From positions 4,409,899 to 4,473,898 of the forward strand of contig JACAXG010000025.1 in the NCBI GenBank assembly GCA_018881555.1: 64,000 nucleotides of DNA, in the 5' to 3' direction. This document shows, one piece after another, positions 9,975 through 21,600 of the stretch. Source of the stretch: Amblyornis subalaris. Its lineage: Eukaryota > Chordata > Aves > Passeriformes > Ptilonorhynchidae. Made by a program: the position numbers and the translations under genes. The first letter of the stretch is position 1, and every line of letters starts with the position of its first letter. The notes under the pieces were generated by a model. The model was not told where the DNA came from. It did not search any database and worked only from the letters and a program-made list of their open reading frames with translations.

Positions 9975-12180
9975 TGAATGCCCTTGAGTTATGTGTTAAG
10001 TCCTGCAATATCTGCCTTGTGAGTTTTACTTTTTCCTTCTCCATCTTGCTATGGGAAAGGATAGTACGAGAAGAGGCATGCTTCTTATGAGCTTCACTTT
10101 GCCTTTTATTGCTTCTCTCACCCCACGTCTCTTTTGGGGAAAGCAGACTGAAAACACATACCTGGCACACTCCAAAAACTTTGAAATTGTTCTTGGTCTT
10201 GTGGGAGTCTGAGATAATACTTGTTTCTTGCACAGACGAGATTTACAGCAGAGACATGACCGTGGCAGTGCAAAGCCTGAGACCTCTCCTCCCTACTGAG
10301 CATCTGTTCTTTCCATGGGATGCTGCTAAAGGCTTTTTGTGCTTAGTGTCTTCAGGAGCAACTGAAAGAAAGGCAATGAAACTTCGTAGGATGTGTGAAA
10401 TGTGGGATTTGTAAAGCTAAGTCTGTGTGGGAGAAACACCGTTTTAAAACATTAGGTTTGATTTTCTGAGTGCATGAGGTATCAGGGTCCCAGGCATCAT
10501 CAAATATGTCCAGATGGAGATATTGGGATCCAGCTGTCATTTCACTCTCACGTTAGTACTCAGCAACTTTCCGATAAGCCATTCTGGATCCAACTGCAAA
10601 GTGCAGAGACAACAATTAAAGAGCAAATATTGAAAGAAAAATATTAACTCTCTCCATATGAGGATTTTTACCCTTACTTATGTTTGTTACTGAAACTGCT
10701 TTTCAGTTCTTAAATTCATAGCTTAAAGTGTCAGAGAATTATTAGATTTGAGTGGATCACTGTTGTCATTGCAGCCACTTTGCCTGTTTTGAATTCCAGA
10801 TGTGAAATGTGCAACACATTTGAAAAGCTCTTCTACCCATTGCAGAGCTGTAATTTCACTCCCAATTTATCCACTGGCAATAGACAAAAATGCTCATTTT
10901 CAGTTTGAGGAACTCTGTTTTGTATTAAATTAGCCAGAAGCTTTGAGTTTTACTTATTAAGTCAGTGAAGGGAAGTTAACCTCAGAGAGGCTGTGAACCT
11001 TTCAAAACCAAATTGTGTAAACAAGCAGTTGCATGAATGGTAAATGGCCTCTGATTAAACTTCATTAAATAAGAAAGGTTTTTTAGTCTATGAATAGGAA
11101 AAGAAACTTGAAACTTGTGAGTTTTGATTCAGCCAAAATGTATTGGGCTGCAATCCAATGTCTTCTTCCAGTATTTGATGTCAGTGAGCAGAACAGAGAA
11201 AGGAGTATAATTAAAAAGGAATCAGGACAATTAAAATGAAGAAAAAGTTCCCTCTGTCTTCACAGAGGCAGTGGCAAAGGCAGATGATTAGGTTATTTTT
11301 GAGAGTGCATTGTCAAAGGGAGATTAGCTCTTGTGAAAGCCTTGCTTTGATTTCTAGTTTTCAGCTGTTTTTCTCATTTCTTTCAATCTTTCTTTGCAGT
11401 TGATATGGAAATGGTTTTTTGAAGCATCTATTATTCCATATCGTCCACGAAAACAACTGGATGTATTTTACAAAAGAAATCACTTCCGTAGCTTCCATTT
11501 TGCAGAAGGACAAAAGTGTGACAATTGACCAGGGTCATTCAGAACGAAGNAAAGCCAAATTTTGTGTGCCCTATGAAAGTACACAAACCATCAAAAAGTT
11601 CCACTGTGCTTAGTTAGAGGCATTTATTCTCACTGGATCCCAGTGTGGTGTTGGTTCTGTGAGTAAAGATGGAGAACATCTTGCCCCTAAAAAAGGTGCT
11701 GCCTTGGCAGTGTGATGAGACAGGCTGAAACTTGGTTGTGGTAGTCCAGAATTGAACTGAAAGCAGCATCCGAGTCATAATGTGTCATGTCCAGTCCCAT
11801 TTTCATGTGACATATTACACATTGGCTGAGTCAATCTAAGAAATAGTCTTACAACAAAGCTTGGGAAGTCAGAGGTTTCTTTCAGTGGACTAATTCATAG
11901 ACACGTGGATTTTTAAGGTCACTGGAGCACACTTTCTGGCATCCTGTTCAACTCGGGCTGCAGAATTTTACCTGCTTTCTCCTCAAACCTGCTCGAATAA
12001 ATCAAAGCTCTTTCCTTTCTAGTCAGAAACCTACAGCACTAGAACAAGCTAGAGAAATTACCATTTAAATGTTATTTCAAGTGGAACATTTTTTTCTGTG
12101 AGATGTGGGAAACTGCTGAAATGCTAGACAGGAAAAAACCCAGACATATTGGAGAGTAAAAACTAATGAAGGGATTTCAA
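9975..12180. other. Non-coding stretch
   Basis: Mostly AT-rich. Around 10860-11100 the sequence has TTAAATTAGCC and TTATTAAGTCAGTG words, which could be regulatory, but nothing is firm. The open frame at 10109-10414 (101 codons) is not recognised and has competing frames on the other strand. Confidence 0.4.
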
Positions 12181-12185
12181 TTCTG

Positions 12186-12235
12186 GGTGGGAAGATCTTC
12201 CCATCAACAGAGAAGAGTGATCTTCCCACCAACAG
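12186..12235. repeat. Nested palindrome, inverted repeat and direct repeat
   Basis: TGGGAAGATCTTCCCA (12188-12203) is a perfect 16-bp palindrome. The word GGTGGGAAGATC (12186-12197) is inverted exactly at 12219-12230, making a 12-bp stem with a 21-base loop. GATCTTCCCATCAACAG (from 12194) is also repeated directly with one change from 12219. Three symmetries thus share one 50-bp segment. No protein site is assigned. Confidence 0.85.
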
Positions 12236-12520
12236 TGGAAATACCTCCATATAGTTGCGTATTCACTTGAAAAAAAGGAAATTACATATCTGGAATTAGC
12301 TGCACAAGGCAATGTCCAGACATGCAGATGAAGGAGATATGTGGAAATCAAAGAAGATGTGAGGTTAATCAGAAGACATCTTCAGAAGAATATTAGGGAG
12401 AATAAGTGGACTAGGCAGGAAGCGCAGCAAATAACTCAGAGGAGTGGAGTTGCCTGGTTTCTGCCTGGAAACTCTATTAGGGAAAGAAAGAAATTCAGTG
12501 AATCAAGTTTNGGTAACCTG

Positions 12521-12562
12521 ATATGATAAGGATAAGGTAAGAATATGATAAGGTAAGGATAT
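12521..12562 (+). repeat. Imperfect tandem repeat, GATAAGG-based
   Basis: ATATGATAAGGATAAGGTAA is followed by ATATGATAAGGTAAGG and then a decayed ATATGAAGAG, giving about two and a half irregular copies. The GATAAG words match GATA-factor sites by sequence, but inside a simple repeat this is probably incidental. Confidence 0.7.
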
Positions 12563-13404
12563 GAAGAGATAGAGGAATCATGACTTCCTTTGATTTGTTA
12601 GCACTTTAACAGCCACAAACGTAGCTTAAAATGTTCCCTTTGCATGTCTGGAATTTACCTGTCTGTGGGCTCCTGGGACTGGTTCAGTTAACCTCTCTGT
12701 CTGATGTTACTGGTGTGTGGTACTCAGGACACTGTCCATAAATTGCATGATGCAGTGTCACTGTGCAGCTTTTCCACTGTAAAAACACGGATGATGGGCA
12801 GGCACACCAGAGAGTTTCTCAGCTATGTAATAAAATATTATTAAAATGACTTCACACCTGAATAGAGTCAATGGAACAGAATGACAACAGGGAGAGTCAA
12901 AGACCGTTTGCTATTTCTTATCCATCCTCTGTTGTTCCAAGACAGTTACATCCTCTTTTTTTTTTTTTTTCCCAAGAAGAGTTTCATTTTTTACTTAGTC
13001 AAATGCAAGGCGATTTGAGCATTGCAGTAATAAATAGATATGATATGGCTGCTTGTTTGGAGTAAGGTGTGTGTGGGAAGGAGAGGGACTGGACACCTAC
13101 CCTGTGTAAAACCATGGGATGTTGCTGCATAAAACCACATCCACTGCTCTGATAAAACTACAGAGGCAGCACTATTGGAGCAGTTGTGGGGAATGAAACA
13201 GCAGCAGACTGAGGTGTGAGGAGCTGAGCTGAGCCGAGCTGAGTGCTGCTGACCACAGCCGAGCACAGCAGTCTGGAAAAAAAGCAGGGAGTGCAATGTG
13301 GATTATCGAGCTTTTTGGGGGTTTATCCGTCATTGTTTCCCATTGTCCCCAGTTTGGGGACAGGAAATGTTAGCTGTGGGATCTCCCCCCAACATATCGC
13401 CTTT
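12563..13404. other. Non-coding stretch with T15 run and GAGCT repeats
   Basis: A run of 15 T lies at 12956-12970. A degenerate GAGCT/GAGCC pentamer run lies at about 13219-13244. The ERVL-type LTR that ends at about 13683 may begin somewhere in 13200-13400, but I cannot locate its 5' edge. No gene is recognised. Confidence 0.4.
13344..13362. repeat. Short perfect hairpin (7-bp arms, 5-base loop)
   Basis: TGTCCCC and GGGGACA flank AGTTT. Immediately outside, TTTCC and GGAAA can extend the fold after a small internal bulge. It may belong to the degenerate LTR that ends about 320 bp downstream. Confidence 0.7.
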
Positions 13405-13439
13405 GTTCCTGATTTCCATGGACCATGGAAACCAGGAAC
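13405..13439. repeat. Near-perfect 35-bp palindrome
   Basis: Two 17-base arms (13405-13421 and 13423-13439) are reverse complements with a single mismatch and a single central base. The core is TTTCCATGGACCATGGAAA. It could extrude as a cruciform or fold as a tight RNA hairpin. It lies next to another hairpin at 13344-13362 and upstream of the ERVL-type LTR tail, so it may be part of that LTR. Confidence 0.85.
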
Positions 13440-13499
13440 GGTTGCCAAATTGTTTTTAATTTTTTTTCACAGAGGTGAATACCCTTTTGTGGGAAAAAA

Positions 13500-13685
13500 C
13501 ACCTTTTCTTTTGTATACCTTTGCTATTAATATTGCTGTTATTGTGTGTGTCTCATTCCATTACTTTATGCTTTTAGTACATTGTTATTTCAACCCATAA
13601 TCTCTCCCTCCATTATTGGAAGGGGTGGGAGAAAGGGAGTGGCTTATAGGGAGTTTAGTTCCCTGCTGGTGCTAAGACTGGCACA
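13500..13685 (+). mobile_element. 3' part of an ERVL-type LTR, degenerate
   Basis: The word order matches the 3' half of the common avian ERVL-type LTR. A T/A-rich stretch with TATTAATATTGCTGTTATTG comes first, then TTATTTCAACCCATAATC, TCTCTCCCTCC, GGAAGGGGTGGGAGAAAGGG, AGTGGCTTATAGGG, TTAGTTCCCTGCTGGTGC, and an end at GGCACA (about 13683-13685). The 5' edge is not identifiable, and I found no matching target duplication (CTGAT follows the end but is not seen before a TG upstream). This is an old, diverged copy with no internal retroviral sequence visible. Confidence 0.55.
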
Positions 13686-13799
13686 CTGATATAAATTACC
13701 TGAATGGAACAACCCCAGGTGTAAGATCATGGTGTCCCAAGCAGAATCTTCTTCAATTTGCATCAGCTGGAAATAATAGTTGCTTGACACCATCTGTAA

Positions 13800-13960
13800 A
13801 TCAATGCAGAACTGGCTATGGGAATTTAAATATACACGGATGTAATATTTATTAGCAGTAATTATTTACCTTTGTTGGTACAGTTATTTTAACTAGTTTT
13901 CTAATTACCTGCGACATGGTAATTAATTACCTACTGAACTTCTGGAATGTATGGAGACAC
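13800..13960. promoter_or_regulatory. AT-rich candidate regulatory segment
   Basis: The segment is dense in homeodomain-type cores: GTAATATTTATTAGCAGTAA, TTCTAATTACC and GGTAATTAATTACC, the last a 14-bp palindrome. It looks like part of a conserved enhancer, but conservation cannot be judged here. Flanking sequence on both sides is ordinary. Confidence 0.25.
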
Positions 13961-14271
13961 TTCATGGAAAACTCTGATTGAATGGTTATTTACTTCACTG
14001 TTATTCCATGAGCTGCTTTAAGNGTTTAGAAGTTACCACTGGGTTATGTTTCTGACACCATCACTGTGTCCTGCCAGCTGCATTTCACGTGGCTATCTTG
14101 CATTGCATTGTCTCCAGTAAAGGACCTGGATTCACTAAAGTCTTCCCACTCAAACCAGAACTATTCCTGTAGCCACTAGTCACTGCAGACAGATTCTTTT
14201 TAGAGTAATTTCTGTGCTTTTTGCACTGCACAGCCCCAAAGGAGGGAAAATCAAAAACTGATCTCTCCTCT

Positions 14272-14557
14272 GTGGTGACCAGTGACAGGGCCTGGGGGAA
14301 TGGCCTGAAGTTGTGTCAGGGAGGTTTAGGCTGGATATTAGAAAAAGGTTCTTCACCCAGAGGGCGGCTGAGCACTGGAACAGGCTCCCCAGGGAAGCGG
14401 TCACAGCACCAAGCCTGACAGAATTCAAGAAGCATTTGGACAATGCTCTCAGGCACATGGTGTGATTCTTGGGGATGGTGCTATGCAGGGCAGNGAGTTG
14501 GACTCGATGATCCTTGTGGGTCCCTTCCGATTCAGCATATTCTGTGATTCTGTGATC
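14272..14557 (+). mobile_element. CR1 LINE 3' end, 286 bp
   Basis: This is the longest CR1 copy in the window. It runs from AGTGACAGGGCCTGGGGGAA through GGCCTGAAGTTGTGTCAGGG, GGTTTAGGCTGGATATTAGA, AAAGGTTCTTCACCCAGAGG, CACTGGAACAGGCTCCCCAG and GTTGGACTCGATGATCCTTG to the tail TTCTGTGATTCTGTGAT. It is untranslated 3' sequence plus the end of the LINE, strongly 5'-truncated. Divergence is modest, and one N is present at 14494. It is of the same subfamily as the reverse-oriented fragment at 18628. Confidence 0.95.
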
Positions 14558-15268
14558 CCTCTGTGGAAATAGAAAGGGTCTCATTTTGGTCAATGGACTG
14601 CTTCAGCCTTTCTCTGCTAAATGAAGCAGCTGTTGAGTCCTATATTGTGAGGTGAGTGGAGGGGATACAGAGTGAAACAATCCAGACAGTTTAAACTATT
14701 TTGATTTTGGATGTAAATTTTTCTCTATTACCTGGTAAGTTTTGCACACAGAAAATGTTTCCCTAGATGGCCCAGAACTTGAAAGAATAATCTCAATTTT
14801 ACTTTCTCAACTGATGCAAAAATCACACCAATTCCACTCCATTCCAAGCTTGAGCCAACTGAAATGAGTCACGAGTCAGTGTCACACAAACCATGAACAA
14901 ATGATTGCTCATGCATCTCCTGTCACAGCCTCTCTAACTCAAGACCAAGAGCAAGAGAGGGACAGAAGTATACTGAAGGGAGAATTCACATCAGAGGCAA
15001 CCAGTGACATTGAGCCTTTATGTAATGCTGTGCCAGAGTCAGAACAGCAAAAAGAAATCTGAGTGAGTTACATAGGGCTTCAAACACAATTTTTGGAAAA
15101 AAAATCCCAATGCAGAAAGAATCATTGCCTTTCAGACACGGCAGGCTGTTTCAGGAGAGCAAAACTTCATAGCGTGCATCATAATCATTGGTTGATATGA
15201 GAAGAAGCACAGCAACCACTGCTGAGAGTAAAGGCAAACCAAGCCATAAAAATTAAACTGGAAAAAGT
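14558..15268. other. Non-coding stretch
   Basis: No repeat family, gene or RNA is recognised. Simple AT-rich sequence. Confidence 0.45.
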
Positions 15269-15715
15269 TGTGGAATCGCCAAGGGGGTATCGCTTTTCCT
15301 GCCCTTGCCTGGATTCAGCTGGGCTCGCGATCTCCTGGGTTCTCAGTGCACAGAAGCAGTTTGACCACTCTCTCACAACAGGCAGCTTCTTTAAGGTAGC
15401 AGCGAGGGCAAGAGGACGAAAGAATTGGACTTCTGTAACTTTTATTCCAAGTTTTATTGGTCTCTGCCGACGAGGCAGGGTGAACAAAGCTTGAAGGGAG
15501 TTAACAAAAGGCCCCTACCTGCTCTCTCTCTGCTGCTTTAAGGGGTAGGGATAACAGAGTGTAACCAATGAGCTTAGAGATACATGAGAGGAAACCAATG
15601 GAGCATCTTCAGAAGAAGAGCAAATTCAAACTGACTAATGACAATACAGTTAGAGAGAATTTCAAACCAAGCTGACCTGTTACAAAGCTTAAGACTCTGT
15701 GAGGAGGAGAAAGCA
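15269..15715 (-). mobile_element. Putative LTR in reverse orientation
   Basis: Read on the minus strand, the right-to-left order looks like an LTR. Two CCAAT-type words come first (GCTCCATTGGTTTCC, GCTCATTGGTTACA), then CCTTAAAGCAGC. A GAGACCAATAAAACTTGG segment with two AATAAA-type signals follows, then a 150-bp U5-like part ending CTTGGCGATTCCACA. On the plus strand the 3' end is therefore at 15269 (TGTGGAATCGCC). The other end is uncertain. Position 15715 gives a near-match target repeat (AAAAGT at 15263-15268, TAAAGT at 15716-15721, five of six). The family is not identified. Confidence 0.4.
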
Positions 15716-16859
15716 TAAAGTAAATGCATGTAGCTATGCTGCTGATTCCCCCTTTGCTCCGCCTTCAGGGACAGAGTCCTGCAAGGGAAAGTTCACCCAT
15801 TCTGAGCCCCCCTCACAGGGCCCAGACTGCACCATAGCTACAAGGGGGTTTCCAAGTTTGCAAGGCAGAGCAGTGGGGTGGCAAAGCCTGGGGAGTGCTG
15901 GGGCTAGGAGAATGTAGACACAGGTAATCTCAGCTGTAGGAGAGGGAAATAGAGGACAAACTTGCCGTATTGCTAAATCCAAGCAAACAAATTTAGAAGA
16001 TGCTTCACATCCTCACATATTCAGATATGAGATGTACTTTTGGTCTGTGTATCTAAGGGGAAAGTGCAACGATTCACACAGTTTAGGAGAGTTGCCTTCA
16101 GCTGCCTTGACATGAAAAGTTTCAAAATAGGGCTGAGAACTCAGGAAACTACTTAGAAAGTCTCAAATGGCTGAAGATCTGAGATGATGCCAGTACTTCT
16201 GACCTTTCTTTTACCAAGCATCCCCTGCTGAGCAAATTCTAGCCTGGATTTCTAAAGTGTAACNGTCATATCATTCCTGCTGCTCCTGCTGGAGATATTC
16301 TGCATGTTCTGAAGGCAGCTTGCTATCTCTGTCCTGTGATTTCCAGTGGCATTTTGATAAATTGTTTGGAACTGGGCTCTGCAATGGCCCAGGAGGTATA
16401 GACAAAGCCTACAGCAATTGCACTTGAGTACCTTCCTTCAGTAACCTGTGTATCTTTGCTACATGTCCAAGGTTAGGTGGAGCTGAGTGTGGTCCTTTAT
16501 ATACTACCTGGAGAACAATCTTACCTTCTATGGAAAAATTTTTCCTTTTTAGATACATGACTTTTTCCAGGCAGTTTCCTGTCTGTGAATTATCTCTTAA
16601 CACTTCTGAGTGTTTGCCAAGGAGTGTCTTGCCCTGAGACATTTTTACCTGCTTGTTTGTTCTTTCTGGACAGCTCCTATTAAATTAAACCCTATATTCA
16701 TTCATACAGACAACATCCCAGAAACCAGGTCAATACCCACTAGTCATAAATTATTACAGAATGGGTCCAAATCCATCACTGAGGCATCCATTGATTATCT
16801 ATACAGCTGCTCCCTGTAAGTGAACACTTTGTATGCAAGGTCACTGTAGAACCCAGCTA
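15716..16859. other. Non-coding stretch
   Basis: Sequence up to about 15900 is somewhat GC-richer and may belong to the reverse-oriented LTR-like element if its U3 is longer than estimated. The rest is ordinary AT-rich DNA with no recognised feature. Confidence 0.4.
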
Positions 16860-17200
16860 TTTTTAAAAGGCCGTTAATAGCAACACGGAAGCAGGCTTTG
16901 ATTGAACTGGAAGTGTAATTTTCAATTAAGAGCCTTCACTCAGTCTTCCTTCCATTAGGGTCTAATTAGATTTCAGGAAGACACGAAGTTTCAGATGCTT
17001 CAGCCGTGCAGCCTCTCCATTAGCTGACACCATATGCTTTGCGGTTTCCTTTGTGAAGTCCCGATTAATTTTCCACGTTAATTTTAACTCTAGCTGAGAT
17101 GCTTCACCAGGGACCTGATTAATGGACTAGCTGTAACCAGCCCATCCCTGCTTCTTTTTGCCATCAGTTATACAGTAATGAGGTTAGTGAACATCAGGCT
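16860..17200. promoter_or_regulatory. Probable conserved noncoding element
   Basis: The sequence is high-complexity and A/T-rich, with no repeat and many homeodomain-type cores: GGCCGTTAATAG, TTTTCAATTAAG, GTCTAATTAGATTTC, TCCATTAGCTGAC, CCCGATTAATTTTCC, GTTAATTTTAAC and CTGATTAATGG. Alternation of such cores with GC-bearing words is the usual texture of vertebrate developmental enhancers. This is inference from composition, without alignment evidence. Confidence 0.35.
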
Positions 17201-18627
17201 GATCAGTTTTTTTCTCTACTACTCTGAGAAATGCATATATTTCATTTGGNCTGTGTAAGGAAAGGTCCCACCAGTTTGTCATCTGGATTAGTTTGCTAGG
17301 TTACAGACTCTCTTCTGACCTACTCCTGCCTGCATCACTTTCTCTCTCTGTGATACCTATAGTAGCCAAACAAATCACGGATGTGTAAAGACATCCTGGA
17401 AAGTAATTTTAAAATAAATATTCGTGCCTTTGGTTCCACCGTTTTCCAAATGCTTTGCTTGATCCAGAGAGTGAAGGTTTGGTNGAGCACATCTAGTGTG
17501 AAGCAACTAACTCCATCTATTCTGAAATTCAGCTTCTGAAACAAAAATCTTCTAGAGCTGTGGTTGCTGATACAGATTGAACAAGTTCTTGTCAGTACTC
17601 CCAAGAAATGTTGATTTATGTAAAGGTTGATCATAGTAAAAAATGGACACGTGGTCAAAGAAGCATTACTTGAAGACCCATCTCATGTTGGTGATGAGGA
17701 TGACTTGTGCTCATTGGAAGGGTTTTTGCAACACAGTGTAAATTCATTTTGAGTGAGGACCAATTTTTGCTGGGCATGCAGCAAATGTCACAAATTACAT
17801 CTTTGGATGACTTTTTTTTTGCAGCTGTCAATCTGTAGGATTTTCATCACTGTTTAAGCAGCTCTATTCAATAGGCATTCATGTATACCAGGATATGGAA
17901 AAAGGGTGTGACATAGGCAGAGGGGTAATGGGATCCCAACAAACAGGTAATCTTTGACAGATTTTGTAGGCAGTTCTCTCCTGTACTTCAGGCTGTCGAG
18001 CACGTGAAATACGTTTCTTGCAGCTCTGCTTGCTGTTTGGATGTCAGGCCAAATTGCACTAGCTCTTCAGCATAAACCTGAATGATAAAGAAAGAATCAA
18101 GTTAGGTAAGTTTTGCCTTGGAAATANTCAAATCCACCACTGAAGCATAATCTAGTACAGTGATTTGCAATCTATGAGGGTCTTGTCTGTGGCCCACTGG
18201 GTGNAGAGCTGCAGCAGGGCTCTGTCTGGGAGGGACTATTGTGCTTCCATAGCTTGTGCTGCTGTGAAGGACCATAGGATCATCTAGGCTGTGCACCAAG
18301 TCCATCTTTATGACATTCAGATCCTGAACTGCTGCCGCAGACACACTTGGGAGATAAACACAGACCTTCTGTATTTAGAGGATTCCTCCCAGTCCCGTTC
18401 TTATTTCTCTGTGTGGTTTTGGCTGCCAGGCTTTCCTTTAAAACAAGACACCGCAGTAATATCTTATTGACTAGGTTTTATAGGAAAAGAAAAAGTTGTA
18501 ATAACTTTTTATTGACATTGTTCTTCCGGAGAAACATAGAAATAAATCACCAGCCGGCAGGAATCAGAATTCTCTCATGCTTTCTGGGGCTGCAGTCCAT
18601 GGGTTTCACAGCAGGAGCTACGCAACG
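17201..18627. other. Non-coding stretch
   Basis: A 107-codon minus-strand frame at 17335-17658 has no domain and contains an N. Around 18268-18320 a phrase ACCATAGGATCATCTAGGCT weakly resembles a CR1 end, but it is too short to call. Nothing else is seen. Confidence 0.4.
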
Positions 18628-18678
18628 TAGAATCATAGAATATTCTGAATTGAAAGGGACCCACAAGGATCATCTGGC
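18628..18678 (-). mobile_element. CR1 LINE 3' end, reverse orientation
   Basis: TAGAATCATAGAATATTCTG, then AATTGAAAGGGACCCACAAG and GATCATCTGG. This is the reverse complement of a CR1 3' terminus and is nearly identical to the last 55 bases of the CR1 copy ending at 14557, so both belong to one subfamily. Only about 50 bases of CR1 can be traced. What follows is not recognisably CR1. Confidence 0.85.
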
Positions 18679-21600
18679 TATTTGCTGTCAAAAACTCCCT
18701 TACCAAATGTAGTTGAAATGAGCCCAAGGGATGGAAAGTTGCTGGACTTGTGACTGACAATAGGACAGACCATTAGTGCTTGAGAACTGAGGCTTCTCTG
18801 TGGCAACCAAGAAGNTAAGAAAGGGTTAAGCCTACTGCTGCAATGAGATATCCCATACAGAGAACATAAATCCAATGTGAAACTTCATTAAATTTTTTTT
18901 TTCTGTTGATTTTAGCTCTTTGCAATGTGAATCCTGTAAGGAATAAAAGGAGCTGAGGAAGGGAAGAGCGGATTATATCTTTTGGGTATAAATCAGATAA
19001 AGAGAATGATTAACAAGTGTAGGCTTTTGCTACAGTATTTTAAGAACTCTGTCAATAACCTCCCTCCTTCCTCCCTTTCCCAGCCTCGATCCAAGGGCCT
19101 AAAATTAGATAGCTGATTAAGGAGAGCTGCAGGGCGAACTAAATACATCAATCTTGCTTGTAATGAGGAACATGGCTTCATTTCTGCAATGATGAACCTC
19201 GGGGCCAGGGGTGCCTGGATACTGAATGTTTTCCATATTGATCTTCCCGTGCAGCCGTTACTTCCCAGCAGTTCTGAATGGCTGAATCTGATCACAGGAG
19301 CTCTCTGGGAAAGGAAGCTGCTGGGCACTGAAATGGGCAAGCCTGTTTTTTTCCCAGGCTAAAAGAGGCTGAGCAGCTTTCTAGACTCTTTAACTTGTTT
19401 GCCAGCAAAATGGGCTCTCTCATGCCCATTTCCCCTTTTAACTCTCACCGAGAAATGTGTAGCAAAACAACGCTGAAAGGTTCACCTTGCCCTAGCAAGC
19501 CTCTACTTACAGTCTTTTACACTTAAAGCCACATCTTATGGTTCTTTTTAAAGACTAATGGCCCATTTCATGTGCTAAATGGAGAGTTTTTATTGGACAA
19601 AGAGTAAAGATGTGTCCTGCATCCTAGGAGCAGAAATCCACAGGGGGAGAAAAAGCCTGAACCTCCTATAAGCAAGAGGAAATAAAGTTCTACCAAACAA
19701 TTTGATTTTTAAATTATATTAAATAAAATAATATTATTGCATATGCCAAACACACTAAACCTATTCTCGTCTCTAGGCCAGCTCCAGAACTGCTCTTTCT
19801 CTTGTAAACAGAAATCCCTCTTCTAATCTAAAGNTCTCCTTATATCCCTGATACAGTTCAGTCATATATAGCAAATCATATTAGGAAAGGCCTATGGACT
19901 CTCCTGGGATTTATGTCCCTAAAGGATGATTTAAAGGACAAGTAAGTGCCAAAATATGCAGCTGCAATCCTTATAAGTATCCACTTCAGCTTCTGCCTTA
20001 ACATTACAGACTTTCTCTGCTTAGAGTTGGTTGCTCCTGAGAGAACTTTCATGCATCAAGCTGAGCAACCCCTTCTCACNTGAGCCAGAAGACTGGCTTC
20101 CATCTGCCCACATTCCTGGGGAGAGCAGGAAGCTGTTCCAAAACAGACAGTCCCATGATCACCCAAATAATTCTAAAGGAGGGAACTGTATGTTTATGCC
20201 CCACCCTTGTGCTCTGCACCCAGAATTAGACCCAAAGTATTTATCTTGTCTATGTTATCTTCTGCTCTGCTGTTTGTGGGGAGCAGCATTTCCAGCAGAC
20301 AACAGCACAAACAGGGCTGGAAAAGAAGCATTTCACAGCCTTTTCTGAGGGCTGAGGACTCTGTTATACTGAAAAGTCATCTAAGAAGGGAAAGGTATGT
20401 CCGTGTAAGCTTGTTGCTACCATTTGGTTGCTCAATTTTTTTACTGTGCTTGAAAGATGCAGGGGGGAGTAATCCAAGAAAAAGCTGCTCCTGGGCATGA
20501 GTCTGACCAGCAAAACATCACAAGATGCCAGTAGACCACAAGTGAGAAGACAGAAGAGAACTAAGCCAACAAAGACCCCCTTTCACATTCCTATCTCTTG
20601 GAGAATACTTACAGTCACTTCCAATTCAAGGTTGAAAGCCATTTCAATCTCTGCTTTCTCCAAGAGAAAAGGCATCTACTTTCTGATGCCCATAACAGTG
20701 CTTTCAGGCTCTAGGTGTCAGGAGCCCTGACACCCTGTTTGCTTGCATCCCACCACTCCTGACTCTTGTGGTTTAAATCAGTGTTCCAGGGAGGAAATAG
20801 GAAGGAGTTCTTTGAGTTTAAAGGACTCTGTAAAGAGTGTTAAGGGGGAAATAAAAGATATGTGCTTCAGATTAGTAGTTAGTGAGTTGTGTCTTTTTCA
20901 CTCTTCTGTCAACAAAGGAAAGGGAAGGGAAAAAAAGAAGAGGAAAAGCTAACAAAGGAGAAAGTGCACAGGTCTGTCAGTTCAGACTTAAAGCTTGAGG
21001 AAGGAATTCAGTATTCTGCACGATTGCTTCCTTCTTGTTTCTTCTTGCTGCAGTTGCTTCTCCACTTGCTAATTCATCTTAATTATCGAATATTTGGACA
21101 GCTCAGAGCAAAGTTCTGTGTTGACAGTGCTCGAACAAAAGAAAGTATTCAGGCTCATGAGGAGACTCTGTACTGAGGAGCTCTAATTGGCTTGCTGTGA
21201 CCGACAGCACTACAGATTACACAAGTGAGGCTGGTGGTGTGCCTGGATTTTGCACGATTTTTTCCTTGATCTGTCTGTTCTCTCACTGCTCTCTCATTCA
21301 TCTACCCTCTCTGTCTCCCTGCATCTTTCCCCTCCTACAAGGTGAAGCAACTGGGGTGAAAAGGAGCTTCAGGTATGCTGAGGGTTTTAACAGGATATTT
21401 AGAAACCAATGGGTGGTGTCTTGTTTGTGAACAAACCCATATGCAGCTCTGCTCAATCCAGGAAACAGAGTATTAACAGTAATATTAATAACATTGATAG
21501 TTTTAGTAGCTTGATTGCTGCAGAAATAAGGTCTCAAGTAAGATGACTTTAATGACTCAATAGCTCAATGATTTTCAGCTTGGATCCGCAAGGAAACACT

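Noticed and set aside
18268..18320. Possible CR1 end (ACCATAGGATCATCTAGGCT)
   Set aside because: Only about 20 bases resemble CR1, and nothing beside it continues the match.
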